A DNA stretch of 48,783 nt from Lysinibacillus boronitolerans JCM 21713 = 10a = NBRC 103108 (GCF_000772935.1 NZ_JPVR01000052.1:1-48783); one strand, 5' to 3'; positions 9,020 through 17,487 are shown, counted from the stretch's first letter. Numbers and translations: made by a program. The notes: generated by a model from the sequence alone, not told the origin.

Positions 9020-10408
9020 CTATTTCATAATTGAGCGTACAATTTTCACTTTTTGTTTATATGGTGGGAACAGCACATTTGTCTCCAGCTTGGAAGATTT
9101 CTTCAAGATAGATTTCGGGTGAGTAAAGTTTTCAAAGCTCGCTTTGCCATGGTATGCTTTTACACCTGAAGGACCTACACCACCAAATGGTAAATGTAAA
9201 TTTCCAACATGTGTGATGGTATCATTAATACATCCTCCTCCAAATGGTAATTCTTCCAAAAAGTATTGTATTGCTTTTTCATGTTCTGAAAAGAAATATG
9301 CCGCTAAAGGCTTCGGTAATTGGCGAATTTGATGAATTGCAAGTGGCAAATCATTATACATCATAACAGGTAAGATAGGGCCAAATAGTTCCTCCTGCAT
9401 TGAAGGGCTTGTCCATTTTACATATTCGATAATTGTCGGTTCAATATATAAATCATCTCGATCCATTCGTCCACCATATGTAATGGCATCACGTTCTTCC
9501 ACTATTATTTGCTGTAAACGATCGAATTGTTTCAAATTGACGATACGTCCGTAATCAGGGCTTTTCAAAGGATTTTTGCCATAAAACGAACGGATTGTTT
9601 CTTTTAATATTTTCATAAACCGGTCATAAACGTCTTTGTGTACAAGCAGATAATCTGGGGCCACACATGTCTGTCCAGTATTAGTAAATTTCCCCCATAC
9701 AATCCGCTTTGCCGCTACTTCTAATTTTGCTGTTTGATCGACAATTGCAGGACTTTTGCCACCAAGCTCTAAAGCAACCGGTGTCAAACGTTCTGCAGCA
9801 GCTTTTGCTACTACTTTACCTACGGCTACACTACCTGTAAAAAAGATATAATCGAAGGAAGCATGGATAAGAGCCGTAACCTCTTCCTTTTCACCTTCTA
9901 CAATACGTACGTATGAAGAAGGGAACGTTTCCTCAATGATTTTTTTCACAATGGCAGCTGTGTGTACAGATGTTTCTGACGGTTTGACGATTGCTGTGTT
10001 TCCTCCAACAATGGCACCAATTAGTGGCTCCATTACAAGCTGGAATGGATAATTAAAAGGCCCGATTATTAATGTAACTCCATATGGCTCACGAACAATA
10101 AAGCTCTTGCCCATTTGATATTGTATCGGTGTTTTGACTGCTTCTGGTTCCATCCATTCTTCTACATGCTTTACCATATATGAAATACTATCTAATACAA
10201 TGCCAATTTCTGTTGCATATGCTTCAAATTCACTTTTACGAAGGTCTAAGTAAAGCGCATTCAATATTTCTTTCTCATATTTCAAAATTGAAGTTTTTAA
10301 TTTCTTTAGTTGCTCTTTTCTAAATTTCACACTTTTTGTAGCGCGGGAAAAATAAAATTGACGTTGCTCTGTAATCATATTTTCTACATCTTGTAACGTA
10401 AAATTCAT
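9020..10408 (-). CDS. Aldehyde dehydrogenase, ALDH3-like
   Basis: A 462-residue NAD(P)-dependent aldehyde dehydrogenase. The catalytic Cys lies in GQTCVAPDY and the catalytic Glu in ALELGGKSP; the cofactor segment GPFNYPFQL and FTGSVAVGK are also present. The length and the GPFNYP motif match the class-3 type (YwdH-like), which oxidises medium or long-chain aldehydes. The ATG at 10408 is favoured because AAGGGGTG precedes it; an upstream in-frame ATG would add 16 residues without a good ribosome site. The gene is divergent from the small ORFs at 10533-10776. Confidence 0.9.
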   Translation of the reverse strand: MNFTLQDVENMITEQRQFYFSRATKSVKFRKEQLKKLKTSILKYEKEILNALYLDLRKSEFEAYATEIGIVLDSISYMVKHVEEWMEPEAVKTPIQYQMGKSFIVREPYGVTLIIGPFNYPFQLVMEPLIGAIVGGNTAIVKPSETSVHTAAIVKKIIEETFPSSYVRIVEGEKEEVTALIHASFDYIFFTGSVAVGKVVAKAAAERLTPVALELGGKSPAIVDQTAKLEVAAKRIVWGKFTNTGQTCVAPDYLLVHKDVYDRFMKILKETIRSFYGKNPLKSPDYGRIVNLKQFDRLQQIIVEERDAITYGGRMDRDDLYIEPTIIEYVKWTSPSMQEELFGPILPVMMYNDLPLAIHQIRQLPKPLAAYFFSEHEKAIQYFLEELPFGGGCINDTITHVGNLHLPFGGVGPSGVKAYHGKASFENFTHPKSILKKSSKLETNVLFPPYKQKVKIVRSIMK

Positions 10409-10457
10409 CAATAAAGCACCCCTTTTTTTTAAAATGGCATACATAGTTTTTTTCATT

Positions 10458-10486
10458 TTGAAACAAACTATCTTTGTCTATACGAT
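10458..10486 (+). promoter_or_regulatory. Sigma-A promoter for the two small plus-strand ORFs
   Basis: TTGAAA (10458-10463), a 17-bp spacer and TACGAT (10481-10486) lie about 45 bases before the first small ORF and overlap the 5' side of the divergent aldehyde dehydrogenase region. Confidence 0.6.
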
Positions 10487-10532
10487 ACAACATCGAGAGG
10501 CAAAAATCCTCTTTCTACATCAAGGGGGTGTA

Positions 10533-10616
10533 ATGGCAATATGTGAAATGAAATGTTTTAGTTTTTTCATCTCGGGAAATATACAACTACATATTAAAAC
10601 CGAAACGGGGGCGTAG
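10533..10616 (+). CDS. Tiny ORF (27 aa), possible leader peptide
   Basis: ATG with a strong AAGGGGGTG ribosome site opens a 27-residue frame (MAICEMKCFSFF at its start) that ends four bases before the next small ORF. No family recognised. Promoter, ribosome site and shared terminator argue that it is translated, either as a peptide or as a leader coupled to the ORF that follows. Confidence 0.45.
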   Translation: MAICEMKCFSFFISGNIQLHIKTETGA

Positions 10617-10620
10617 ATGA

Positions 10621-10776
10621 ATGACAACAACAACAGGAACATGGTGGGAGTCCATTTTTTCTGGACCATTATCGCATGGAATTTGTGAAGAAAAAATAGT
10701 GCTATTACAAGATGAGGCTTTCTTATATCTCTCTACAATACCTGTGGAGAATGAAGAAATTCCAGAAGGAAATTAA
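10621..10776 (+). CDS. Small protein of unknown function (51 aa)
   Basis: A 51-residue frame beginning MTTTTGTWWESIFSG and ending in an acidic tail. A GGGGG ribosome site lies about ten bases upstream. It sits between a sigma-A promoter and a strong terminator, so it is a genuine transcription unit with the preceding tiny ORF. An overlapping ATG at 10617 would give a 23-residue peptide in another frame and is less likely. No signal peptide, membrane segment or known motif seen. Confidence 0.6.
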   Translation: MTTTTGTWWESIFSGPLSHGICEEKIVLLQDEAFLYLSTIPVENEEIPEGN

Positions 10777-10781
10777 AAAAT

Positions 10782-10817
10782 AACGCATTATAGGATGCCC
10801 CTATAATGCGTTTTTAT
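10782..10817 (+). terminator. Bidirectional terminator
   Basis: AACGCATTATAGG and CCTATAATGCGTT arms around a five-base loop, with TTTTT on the plus side and an A run on the other. It serves the small plus-strand unit and the minus-strand FMN reductase gene, which converge here. Confidence 0.9.
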
Positions 10818-10821
10818 TATT

Positions 10822-11355
10822 CTAATTAACAATAAATACTTGCCGCAATTGTTCTAATTGTGCTTCAAGTCTACTGATGGCCTCTTCCTCTATCGCAAAG
10901 CCACCCTCTTCCAAACGAATAATTTGTTTATCTACAATGTAAACAGAATTAGTAATGGATGTGGCTCCCAGTACAGCTAATACTGGCTTAAGCGCATATT
11001 CCAATGCCAGTAAATGGCTGATTGACCCTCCTACGGCAATCGGGAGTATAGCCTTATCGAGCAAGGCTTTCTGGGGTAGTAAATCCAAGTAGGTTTTCAA
11101 AATACCTGTATAGGATGCTTTATAAATAGGTGTGAGGATGACAATAAAATCTGCTCCCTTCACATGCTCATTTTCAGATTGTATTTCCTTACTAGAAAAA
11201 TTCGCTGTTAATAAATCTGTAGCTGGGAGCTCATGTACATAATTTGAGTGAACCTCTACTCCTTGTGCAATGAAATGATTCTCCACCTTTTCATGAATGG
11301 CGGTAACTCTAGAATTTTTTGAATTACTTCCATTAATAATGACTGCTTTTGTCAT
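10822..11355 (-). CDS. NADPH-dependent FMN reductase, SsuE-like
   Basis: A 177-residue flavodoxin-fold protein. The N-terminal IINGSNSKNSR is the FMN phosphate-binding loop, LTPIYKASYTGILKTYLDLL is the conserved substrate-side segment, and GGSISHLLALEYALKPVLAVL is typical of SsuE. SsuE supplies reduced FMN to sulfonate monooxygenases; here no ssuD or transporter genes adjoin, so the partner is unknown. The ATG at 11355 follows AGGGGAGTG. The leader contains a hairpin-T run between promoter and gene, suggesting attenuation. Confidence 0.85.
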   Translation of the reverse strand: MTKAVIINGSNSKNSRVTAIHEKVENHFIAQGVEVHSNYVHELPATDLLTANFSSKEIQSENEHVKGADFIVILTPIYKASYTGILKTYLDLLPQKALLDKAILPIAVGGSISHLLALEYALKPVLAVLGATSITNSVYIVDKQIIRLEEGGFAIEEEAISRLEAQLEQLRQVFIVN

Positions 11356-11384
11356 CTTACCCACTCCCCTTAGCAATTGTTATT

Positions 11385-11440
11385 AAAAAAGGCCCCTATT
11401 CTACAATTCGACGGATAATCGTTTTGTAAAATAGAAGCCT
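11385..11440 (-). terminator. Hairpin and T run in the leader of the FMN reductase gene
   Basis: On the minus strand AGGCTTCTATTTTAC pairs imperfectly with GTAGAATAGGGGCCT and is followed by six T. It lies between the apparent promoter (11485-11512) and the gene, only about 30 bases before the start codon. It may also end transcripts of the upstream lpd gene. Confidence 0.6.
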
Positions 11441-11484
11441 CTAGATGTCTAGTTAACTTAAATACCTAGTATTCTTATAAAATT

Positions 11485-11512
11485 AATTTAACATAAATTT
11501 CTTGAATGTCAA
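11485..11512 (-). promoter_or_regulatory. Candidate promoter of the FMN reductase gene
   Basis: A perfect TTGACA (11507-11512) with TAAATT 16 bases further on, in the short gap after lpd. An imperfect palindrome bounded by CTAG lies just downstream and could be an operator. Confidence 0.5.
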
Positions 11513-11522
11513 CAGCTTTTTA

Positions 11523-12860
11523 TCATTGGTGGATTGCTTTCCCAAATACAGCTTTTGCTACATCACCAATATGCTCTGATACAGTAGGATGTGGAAAAAT
11601 CATATGTGCAAGTGATTGAGCTGTACCGCCGACATTTTTTGTTGCTAATAGTGCATTAAGCATTTCTGTTGCACCATCAGCTACTACACAAGCACCTAAA
11701 ATTTGCCCATTATCCTTGGATGAAATTAGCTTCACAAAGCCTTCGGTATTCCCCTCCATTAATGCCTTTGCATTTGTTTGTAGTGGCATTTTCGTTACAA
11801 TGAACGGTGATTTGACTTGCTCTTCTAGTAAACCAAAAGTGGCAATTTCAGGATGTGTATAAACACAACGTGGAATGCATGTTTGATCAATTGGTATTGG
11901 TTGATTGCCTACTATATAATCGACAACATATATTCCCTCTGCACTGGCAGCATGTGCAAGTTGATAACCACCCACTAAGTCACCAATCGCATAAATATTT
12001 GGCAAGCTTGTTTCAAAATGCTCATTGACAGCGATTAATCGACCATCAAGAGCTAATTCTAATTGCGTAGCAATTTCGATATTGGGACGACGTCCAGTTG
12101 CAAATAATAGGTTTTCATATGTATAAGATCCTTTAGATGTATGAATGGTATTACCTTCAAATTTTTCAAATTGAAAATCTGTCACAAGATCAATACCCAG
12201 TTTCTTCATCTTTTCTCGAATCAGCGGTCTTGCTTCAGCCTCTTCCGTTTGTAAAATATCCTCGCTATGATTAAGTACTGTTACCTTTGTACCAAGTGGT
12301 GCTAAACTAAACGCCATTTCAATTGCAATTACGCCCCCGCCAATAATCGTTAACTGGTCTGGAAGCTTGTCTATATCGAAAAAGGTGTCCGTCGTATAGT
12401 AGGTAGATGTCTCTAATCCTTCAAATTGTGGAACAAATGGTTTACTACCAGTCGCTAAAATAATATGTGATGACTTTATCGTCTCATTCCCGATCGTTAT
12501 CGTTAAATCCTTTACGACTGAAGCTTCACCACGATATAAAGTAATATGATTGCTGGCAATATCATGCTCAATGTTTGTTATTAGTTCATGAATAATCGTA
12601 TCTTTTCGTTGCATTAGTCGAGGAAAATTAATTTCTACTTTAGGCACTTCTATTCCCCAGCTATTCCCTCTTTTTATTTCCTGCACAAGTTTACTATGCT
12701 CCAATAAAATCTTTGACGGAATGCAGCCAACATTATAGCAGGCTCCACCCAATTTATCTCGTTCGATTAGCGCTACTTTTTTGCCATTCTTGGCTGCATG
12801 TATGGCAGCCACATAGCCACCTGGTCCCGCTCCAATAATAGTAATATCAAAATTTTCCAT
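11523..12860 (-). CDS. Dihydrolipoamide dehydrogenase-like flavoprotein disulfide reductase
   Basis: About 445 residues. FAD-binding IIGAGPGGYVAA is at the N-terminus, the redox-active disulfide is in GGACYNVGCIPSK, a central NAD-binding GGGVIAIEMA follows, and the C-terminal HPTVSE carries the catalytic His-Glu pair. This is the E3 architecture of 2-oxo-acid dehydrogenases. No E1 or E2 genes adjoin and GGACYNVGC departs from the usual GGTCLNVGC, so a different partner is possible. The ATG at 12860 follows GAGGTGAAAATT; a longer upstream frame lacks a ribosome site. Confidence 0.88.
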   Translation of the reverse strand: MENFDITIIGAGPGGYVAAIHAAKNGKKVALIERDKLGGACYNVGCIPSKILLEHSKLVQEIKRGNSWGIEVPKVEINFPRLMQRKDTIIHELITNIEHDIASNHITLYRGEASVVKDLTITIGNETIKSSHIILATGSKPFVPQFEGLETSTYYTTDTFFDIDKLPDQLTIIGGGVIAIEMAFSLAPLGTKVTVLNHSEDILQTEEAEARPLIREKMKKLGIDLVTDFQFEKFEGNTIHTSKGSYTYENLLFATGRRPNIEIATQLELALDGRLIAVNEHFETSLPNIYAIGDLVGGYQLAHAASAEGIYVVDYIVGNQPIPIDQTCIPRCVYTHPEIATFGLLEEQVKSPFIVTKMPLQTNAKALMEGNTEGFVKLISSKDNGQILGACVVADGATEMLNALLATKNVGGTAQSLAHMIFPHPTVSEHIGDVAKAVFGKAIHQ

Positions 12861-12920
12861 AATTTTCACCTCATGTACCACCATATCATTTGCAAATTTT
12901 GAATGCAATGACAGACATAG

Positions 12921-12946
12921 TAAAAGCCTTCCATACAATGAAAGGC
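12921..12946 (-). terminator. Terminator of the catalase gene
   Basis: Minus-strand GCCTT/AAGGC-type stem with extended pairing, followed by TTTTA, between the catalase stop and lpd. Confidence 0.6.
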
Positions 12947-12987
12947 CCTTTGATATACTTGTTTACATTTTGTGAGCATTCAGTTTT

Positions 12988-13040
12988 CTTTCACAGGTAT
13001 TGACCTGCTCTCGGGTATTTGTTTCTCTTTCTCGAGTATT
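12988..13040. repeat. Imperfect tandem repeats downstream of the catalase gene
   Basis: Three imperfect units ending in GGTATT, GGGTATT and GAGTATT with pyrimidine-rich CTTTCAC, CTGCTCTC and CTCTTTCTC in front, spaced 18 and 21 bases. Function unknown. Confidence 0.4.
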
Positions 13041-13057
13041 CGACAATCATTGAGTGT

Positions 13058-15124
13058 TTAATAAATATTTCGTTGCCAAAATCGTTGCTGGGCAATGGCG
13101 GCTACAAATTTTTTCGGAAAATCTTTGTTACCTGTAGCTAAAACGATGCCTGGTCCTACATTGGCATTCGACATATTGAAGAAGGTTGTGCCAGTTGCAG
13201 CAAATCCTATGGGCTTAAAGTGACGATATGCTTCATTTATATAATTCACGATATAAGTATTAAATTTGGCCTGATTACTTGCCTTTACTCCAACAACATA
13301 TAATGAGTCAAATAATACAGCATCGGTTGTAATAAATGTGTCAGTTGCTGTTAATTGCACACCATTATTCCCTGTCACAACACCTAGTCGATCAGAGATG
13401 ATGCTGTAGCGCACACCTTGTCTTGTCAAATATTTCAATACTTCCCCGACTTCATTTGCATCAAAGCCATCACCAATTAAGACACCTACTTTCAGCGTAT
13501 AAGGCAATTTAACGGTATTAGCTTGACTCAGTGCAGGTGAAGAGGCCGTTACCTTAGACTGTTCGCCATTAGGTCGATTAACGCCAACATTGTCTGCCAC
13601 TGTTGTAGCCATTACTTTATCCACATGAACAAACATATCTACTACTTGCTGACGAACAGATTTACTTTTCACTTTTCCCACTTCGAAGCTAAAGGCATCG
13701 ATAATGTGTTGTTTTTCGGGTGGAGACATGCTGTTCCAAAAGAGCCTTGCTTGTGAAAAGTGATCGTCAAAGGATTTACTACGTGCTCTTGTGATTCGTC
13801 CCTCAACCTTTTCTTCATAATGAACATAACCGCCTTCTTTTGCAGTAGAAGTAGCTGGTGTATTATTTGCTAATGAATTTTTATGATAGCTTACCCTGCC
13901 TAAATTAATGGTCTGTCGACTAAAGCCATTACGTTGATTGTTATGCACTGGGCAAATCGGGCGATTAATAGGGATTTCTGCAAAATTTGGTCCACCTAAG
14001 CGAATCAATTGTGTATCTAAATAGGAAAACAATCGACCTTGTAGTAGAGGATCATTCGTAAAATCTATGCCAGGTACAACATTACCTGGATGGAAGGCAA
14101 CTTGCTCTGTTTCAGCAAAGACATTATCCACATTGCGATTTAAGGTCATCTTTCCAATTTTCTTTACAGGCACTAGCTCCTCTGGCCATAGCTTTGTCGC
14201 ATCTAAAATATCAAAATCAAATTTAAATTCATCCTCAGGTTCTAGTATTTGTATACCTAACTCAAACTCTGGATAATCTCCAATTTCGATGGCTTCCCAT
14301 AAATCTCTACGTTGAAAATCGGGATCCTTCCCTGCAATTATTTGAGCTTCATCCCACACAAGAGAATGCACTCCTAACACAGGCTTCCAATGGAATTTAA
14401 CAAATCTTGATCTACCTTTGTCATTGACGAAACGGAACGTATGCACACCGAAGCCCTCCATCATACGAAAGCTTCTAGGAATTGTTCGATCAGACATATG
14501 CCACATAATCATATGAGCAATCTCTTGGTTATTCGCTACAAAATCCCAAAACGTATCATGAGCTGAGGCTGCTTGTGGCATATCATTGTGTGGCTCAGGC
14601 TTTACGGCATGAATCAAATCGGGAAATTTAATGGCATCCTGAATAAAAAAGACAGGGATATTATTACCGACTAAATCATAGTTCCCCTCATCCGTATAAA
14701 ATTTCGTTGCAAACCCACGTACATCACGAGCTGTGTCCATCGAACCTAAGCTCCCTACCACTGTCGAAAATCTGACAAACACCGGTGTTTTCTTTTTCGG
14801 GTCCTGTAAAAATTTCGCCTTCGTATACTCTGACATGGATTCATATAGTTCAAACTCGCCATGTGCTGCAAAACCTCTGGCATGTACAACACGCTCTGGA
14901 ATACGCTCATGATCAAAATGGGTGATTTTTTCTCTAAGATGAAAATCCTCCATAATTGTCGGGCCACGAACACCTGCCTTTAACGAATCTTCATCATTGG
15001 ACACCCTTAGTCCCTGATTCGTTGTCATTTTCGTGCCCTCATTCTCGACACGAAACGGCTCAAGTTGATGATCCTTTGCGTTTCCTTCTACATTTTTGGA
15101 TTGATTCGACTTTGAGTTATCCAC
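13058..15124 (-). CDS. Large-subunit (clade 2, HPII-type) catalase
   Basis: About 688 residues, longer than small catalases because of a C-terminal flavodoxin-like domain (from about residue 550). Heme catalase motifs are present: [12 protein letters not shown] with the active-site His, [10 protein letters not shown], and [12 protein letters not shown] with the proximal Tyr. It breaks down hydrogen peroxide in the cytosol and in Bacillus relatives is often tied to general stress or spores. The GTG start is chosen because AAAGGGGA precedes it by four bases; an ATG five codons upstream has no ribosome site. Confidence 0.92.
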   Translation of the reverse strand: MDNSKSNQSKNVEGNAKDHQLEPFRVENEGTKMTTNQGLRVSNDEDSLKAGVRGPTIMEDFHLREKITHFDHERIPERVVHARGFAAHGEFELYESMSEYTKAKFLQDPKKKTPVFVRFSTVVGSLGSMDTARDVRGFATKFYTDEGNYDLVGNNIPVFFIQDAIKFPDLIHAVKPEPHNDMPQAASAHDTFWDFVANNQEIAHMIMWHMSDRTIPRSFRMMEGFGVHTFRFVNDKGRSRFVKFHWKPVLGVHSLVWDEAQIIAGKDPDFQRRDLWEAIEIGDYPEFELGIQILEPEDEFKFDFDILDATKLWPEELVPVKKIGKMTLNRNVDNVFAETEQVAFHPGNVVPGIDFTNDPLLQGRLFSYLDTQLIRLGGPNFAEIPINRPICPVHNNQRNGFSRQTINLGRVSYHKNSLANNTPATSTAKEGGYVHYEEKVEGRITRARSKSFDDHFSQARLFWNSMSPPEKQHIIDAFSFEVGKVKSKSVRQQVVDMFVHVDKVMATTVADNVGVNRPNGEQSKVTASSPALSQANTVKLPYTLKVGVLIGDGFDANEVGEVLKYLTRQGVRYSIISDRLGVVTGNNGVQLTATDTFITTDAVLFDSLYVVGVKASNQAKFNTYIVNYINEAYRHFKPIGFAATGTTFFNMSNANVGPGIVLATGNKDFPKKFVAAIAQQRFWQRNIY

Positions 15125-15224
15125 GCAATCCCCTTTCATACATGTACTGAATTTCGCTCCATATACACTATATGTTTTTGAAAAAGAAACATGCCTTCAT
15201 TTAGACAAAGCCCTATGTAAAGAT

Positions 15225-15258
15225 AAAAACAGGCTTCTATTTGTTAATAGAAAACCTG
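15225..15258 (-). terminator. Terminator of the rloAB unit
   Basis: CAGGTTTTCTATT pairs with AATAGAAGCCTG and is followed by TTTTT on the minus strand, just downstream of the rloB-like gene. Confidence 0.85.
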
Positions 15259-15265
15259 CTCCTTT

Positions 15266-15841
15266 TTAAAATATGTATCGTATCATTTCATGTATGTTAC
15301 AGTATGGGTTGTCACGGCTCTCTGTCTCTCGGAGGGCCATCATATCTGTGCAATTTTTAATTGCTACCTCATGTCGTAATGCAATGGGGGCTATGATGGA
15401 TTCATCAGCCTTATGCCGAAAATAACGACTCACACCAAGATGCTGTTCCATTTTGTCATTTAGGACAGCCCGGGGGTATTTTTCTGTACTGTCGACTTCC
15501 TCAAAATGCAAGAGTAACCACAATTCAAATGCTTCATTTGTATAGGCAATATGAATATTTTTTTCCTCACAAAATTGATTTACTTCCTCTAATTGCTTTT
15601 CGGTTAGATCATCCTTATCAAAAACAATCCAAACCTCATCAAAGTATTGATAGCTGGAATCTCGATAAGCATGTTGGGCCAGTTTGATCGCTGAACGTTT
15701 AACGTTTTTTATTTTGACGCTAACCATCTTAGAGCGCTTTAAAATACGCATTTGTTCAAAATAGATGCGTTCTGTTTCACCTTCACAATAAATTAAAATG
15801 GTTTTACGCAGTGTTCGGCTCCCTTGTTGACGTACTCTCAC
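15266..15841 (-). CDS. rloB: RloB-like (AbiLii-like) TOPRIM-type protein
   Basis: A 191-residue RloB-family protein. The acidic motifs CEGETERIYF (residues 19-28) and VFDKDD (73-78) fit the TOPRIM-like metal site, and NEAFELWLLLHF (102-113) is the family signature. RloB proteins pair with AAA15-type ATPases in restriction-linked and abortive-infection loci such as AbiL. The GTG start overlaps the expected stop of the ATPase frame by four bases (GTGA), so translation was probably coupled. In this sequence the ATPase gene is frameshifted and stops about 50 bases earlier, which may reduce that coupling. Confidence 0.82.
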   Translation of the reverse strand: MRVRQQGSRTLRKTILIYCEGETERIYFEQMRILKRSKMVSVKIKNVKRSAIKLAQHAYRDSSYQYFDEVWIVFDKDDLTEKQLEEVNQFCEEKNIHIAYTNEAFELWLLLHFEEVDSTEKYPRAVLNDKMEQHLGVSRYFRHKADESIIAPIALRHEVAIKNCTDMMALRETESRDNPYCNIHEMIRYIF

Positions 15842-15889
15842 TGCTCAGATACCTCCGCTTCTTCTAAGTATTGTTCAGATAAATACTCA

Positions 15890-17116
15890 TTAATAACAGG
15901 TGTTGCACCAAATTCCCCTTTCATATAGCGTTTCGCATAAGAAAGATCTCCACGTTTCTTTTTGTAAATCTGCAAAATCAAATAAGGAGTATAATTCCGA
16001 TTCATTTTTAAAACTTTTATTAACAAACCAAATTTGATCGGAGCGTAATGGCTGATCTAGTAATTCTATTTCATGACTCGTCACGACGAATTGATTACTG
16101 CTATTGCGTTTGCTATTCATAATAGCCATTAAAAACTCACAAATCGATACATGGAATGCTGTGTCGAATTCGTCTATAAAAATGGTTTTTCCTTTATTAT
16201 AAGCATCCACCATCACACAGGCTAAATGCAGCATTCGCACTGTCCCCTTAGAGTCCATTGTCCAATTAATTGTTTCTGTCCCTATCGGTGCACCTGCTTC
16301 ATCAAACGATAAATAATGTAGATCAATATCTACTTCTTGAATCACTTCAGATGAATCAAACTCATAGCCAATTGTATTTTTCTCTCTGCGTTCCACACGT
16401 CTAGCCGTGACATCTTGAATGGAGAGGTCTGCAATTTTTAGAAGTTTAATCACTTCCTTTTTAAAGGGCTCCTCTTCAAGTTTACGAATAAGAGGATGAC
16501 TTGATAACCGATTTGCTTCATCTAGGAAAAGAATTTTATGTAAAAACCAATCGAATATCTTTAAAGCGTCTGGATCATTAAAAACATGTAATACTGATAG
16601 AAAGGCTGTATTATTACGTGTATATTTTGTCAATTCCTGTGAAGCTGTTTGAAATGTTTCATAAGAATATTCTGTACCATCCCATTGTCTGACAAATAGT
16701 TCTTCCTTCAGTGACTTGTTCGTTTTCACAAGACGTTCATAGAGAACTTGAGAAGCATTATACTGTATTTCATAATCATATAAAGCGCCGTCCAAAAAAA
16801 GCGATATCATAAACTCGGTTGGTTTGTCTTGCTGACTTCCTAACTTAAACGGTTGATAGGGTAAACGTAACTGCTTTACATTATTTAAGTTTTCAAAATT
16901 AAAAAGCAAGGATCGTAATACTTTAATAGCCGTAAAAAGATTAGATTTTCCGCTTCCATTTGGGCCAAAAATAAATGCACTTTTTACAAGACGTAGTGTA
17001 TCAAACTGAATTGTATGGGTGTCCTTCCATTTTCGTAGGCGACTTCCCGCTACCATTGAAAACAACGTATCATCTTTATAACTTAAGCAATTTTTTACTC
17101 TAAAATCTACAAGCAT
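15890..17116 (-). CDS. rloA: RloA-like AAA15 ATPase, frameshifted near its 3' end
   Basis: An ABC/AAA15-type ATPase. FGPNGSGKS (residues 50-58) is Walker A, IFIDEFDTAFH is Walker B with its acidic pair, and VVTSHEIELLD is the switch region. The predicted partner is the downstream RloB; the pair matches AbiL-like phage defence. The last 22 residues of this frame look foreign. From the A5 tract at 15959-15963 the other frame, ending at 15838, reads QKKRGDLSYAKRYMKGEFGA, the expected family ending. One extra A explains this. The ATG at 17116 follows GGAGG; an earlier in-frame ATG lacks a ribosome site. Confidence 0.8.
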   Translation of the reverse strand: MLVDFRVKNCLSYKDDTLFSMVAGSRLRKWKDTHTIQFDTLRLVKSAFIFGPNGSGKSNLFTAIKVLRSLLFNFENLNNVKQLRLPYQPFKLGSQQDKPTEFMISLFLDGALYDYEIQYNASQVLYERLVKTNKSLKEELFVRQWDGTEYSYETFQTASQELTKYTRNNTAFLSVLHVFNDPDALKIFDWFLHKILFLDEANRLSSHPLIRKLEEEPFKKEVIKLLKIADLSIQDVTARRVERREKNTIGYEFDSSEVIQEVDIDLHYLSFDEAGAPIGTETINWTMDSKGTVRMLHLACVMVDAYNKGKTIFIDEFDTAFHVSICEFLMAIMNSKRNSSNQFVVTSHEIELLDQPLRSDQIWFVNKSFKNESELYSLFDFADLQKETWRSFLCETLYERGIWCNTCY

Positions 17117-17154
17117 ATGTAAGCCTCCGTCCACAACCATTTCTTTAATGAATT

Positions 17155-17160
17155 ATTATA
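17155..17160 (-). promoter_or_regulatory. Probable -10 box of the rloAB promoter
   Basis: A perfect TATAAT on the minus strand about 40 bases before rloA. The matching -35 region would fall at the edge of the attL core (17178-17183) and is a poor match, so the mobile element abuts this promoter. Confidence 0.45.
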
Positions 17161-17178
17161 CTATAGACATAGAAAAAG

Positions 17179-17198
17179 ACATATTACGCAATGTAATA
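17179..17198. repeat. attL core
   Basis: ACATATTACGCAATGTAATA is identical to 36457-36476 and the flanking bases differ on both sides. The core contains an inverted repeat ATTAC-GCAAT-GTAAT, as expected for a tyrosine recombinase crossover site. It lies in an intergenic region, not in a tRNA gene. Confidence 0.85.
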
Positions 17199-17311
17199 CT
17201 AATTGAATGCAAAACATCGCTTTAAATGCCTTAGATTCAGTCATATCAAGGGTTTCCATCTTATATATGTTAAATCAATAATGCAGAATAAAGCATAATG
17301 AAGTATGTTTT

Positions 17312-17396
17312 TGGGGCTAAGTGGGGCAAGTTTGGGGCTAATAAAATACGGCGAGCGTGTGTACAGGAATGTGTGAGTTATAACAGATTGGGGCTA
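17312..17396 (+). promoter_or_regulatory. Candidate integrase arm sites, left end
   Basis: TGGGGCTAA at 17312, TGGGGCAAG at 17322, TGGGGCTAA at 17333 and TGGGGCTA at 17389, all in one orientation, the first three spaced 10-11 bp. The same word occurs twice near the right end. This is the pattern of arm-type integrase sites. Confidence 0.6.
17354..17370 (-). repeat. Partial copy of the 27-bp element repeat
   Basis: The complement reads ATTCCTGTACACACGCT, matching the first 17 bases of the 27-bp repeats at 33805 and 35177. A further 12-bp match (GTGTACAGGAAT) is at 31165-31176. Confidence 0.75.
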
Positions 17397-17413
17397 CCTG
17401 CTCCAATCTTTTT
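17387..17413 (+). terminator. Plus-strand terminator inside the left end
   Basis: GATTGGGGC and GCTCCAATC arms with loop TACCT, then TTTTTTT. No plus-strand gene precedes it in the integrated form. In the circular form it would lie downstream of the integrase gene and could end its transcript. Confidence 0.7.
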
Positions 17414-17487
17414 TTGTTGGTCAATTATAAGATCGCTTTATTACATAAAAATATTGCACTTTGGAAACATTACATTTCTATGAAATA

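Noticed and set aside
10434..10532. Upstream extension of the 27-residue ORF
   Set aside because: The stretch contains the promoter and lacks a ribosome site; the strong AAGGGGGTG site marks the start at 10533.
11385..11512. T-box, SAM or FMN riboswitch
   Set aside because: None of the conserved strands of these classes is present; only a generic hairpin with a T run was kept.
15838..16026. Independent 62-residue gene
   Set aside because: Its last 40 codons are the displaced end of the RloA-like ATPase, shown by sequence and by the overlap with rloB.
17179..17198. Integration into a tRNA gene
   Set aside because: The core and flanks do not form a tRNA; the site is intergenic between rloA and the epimerase gene.
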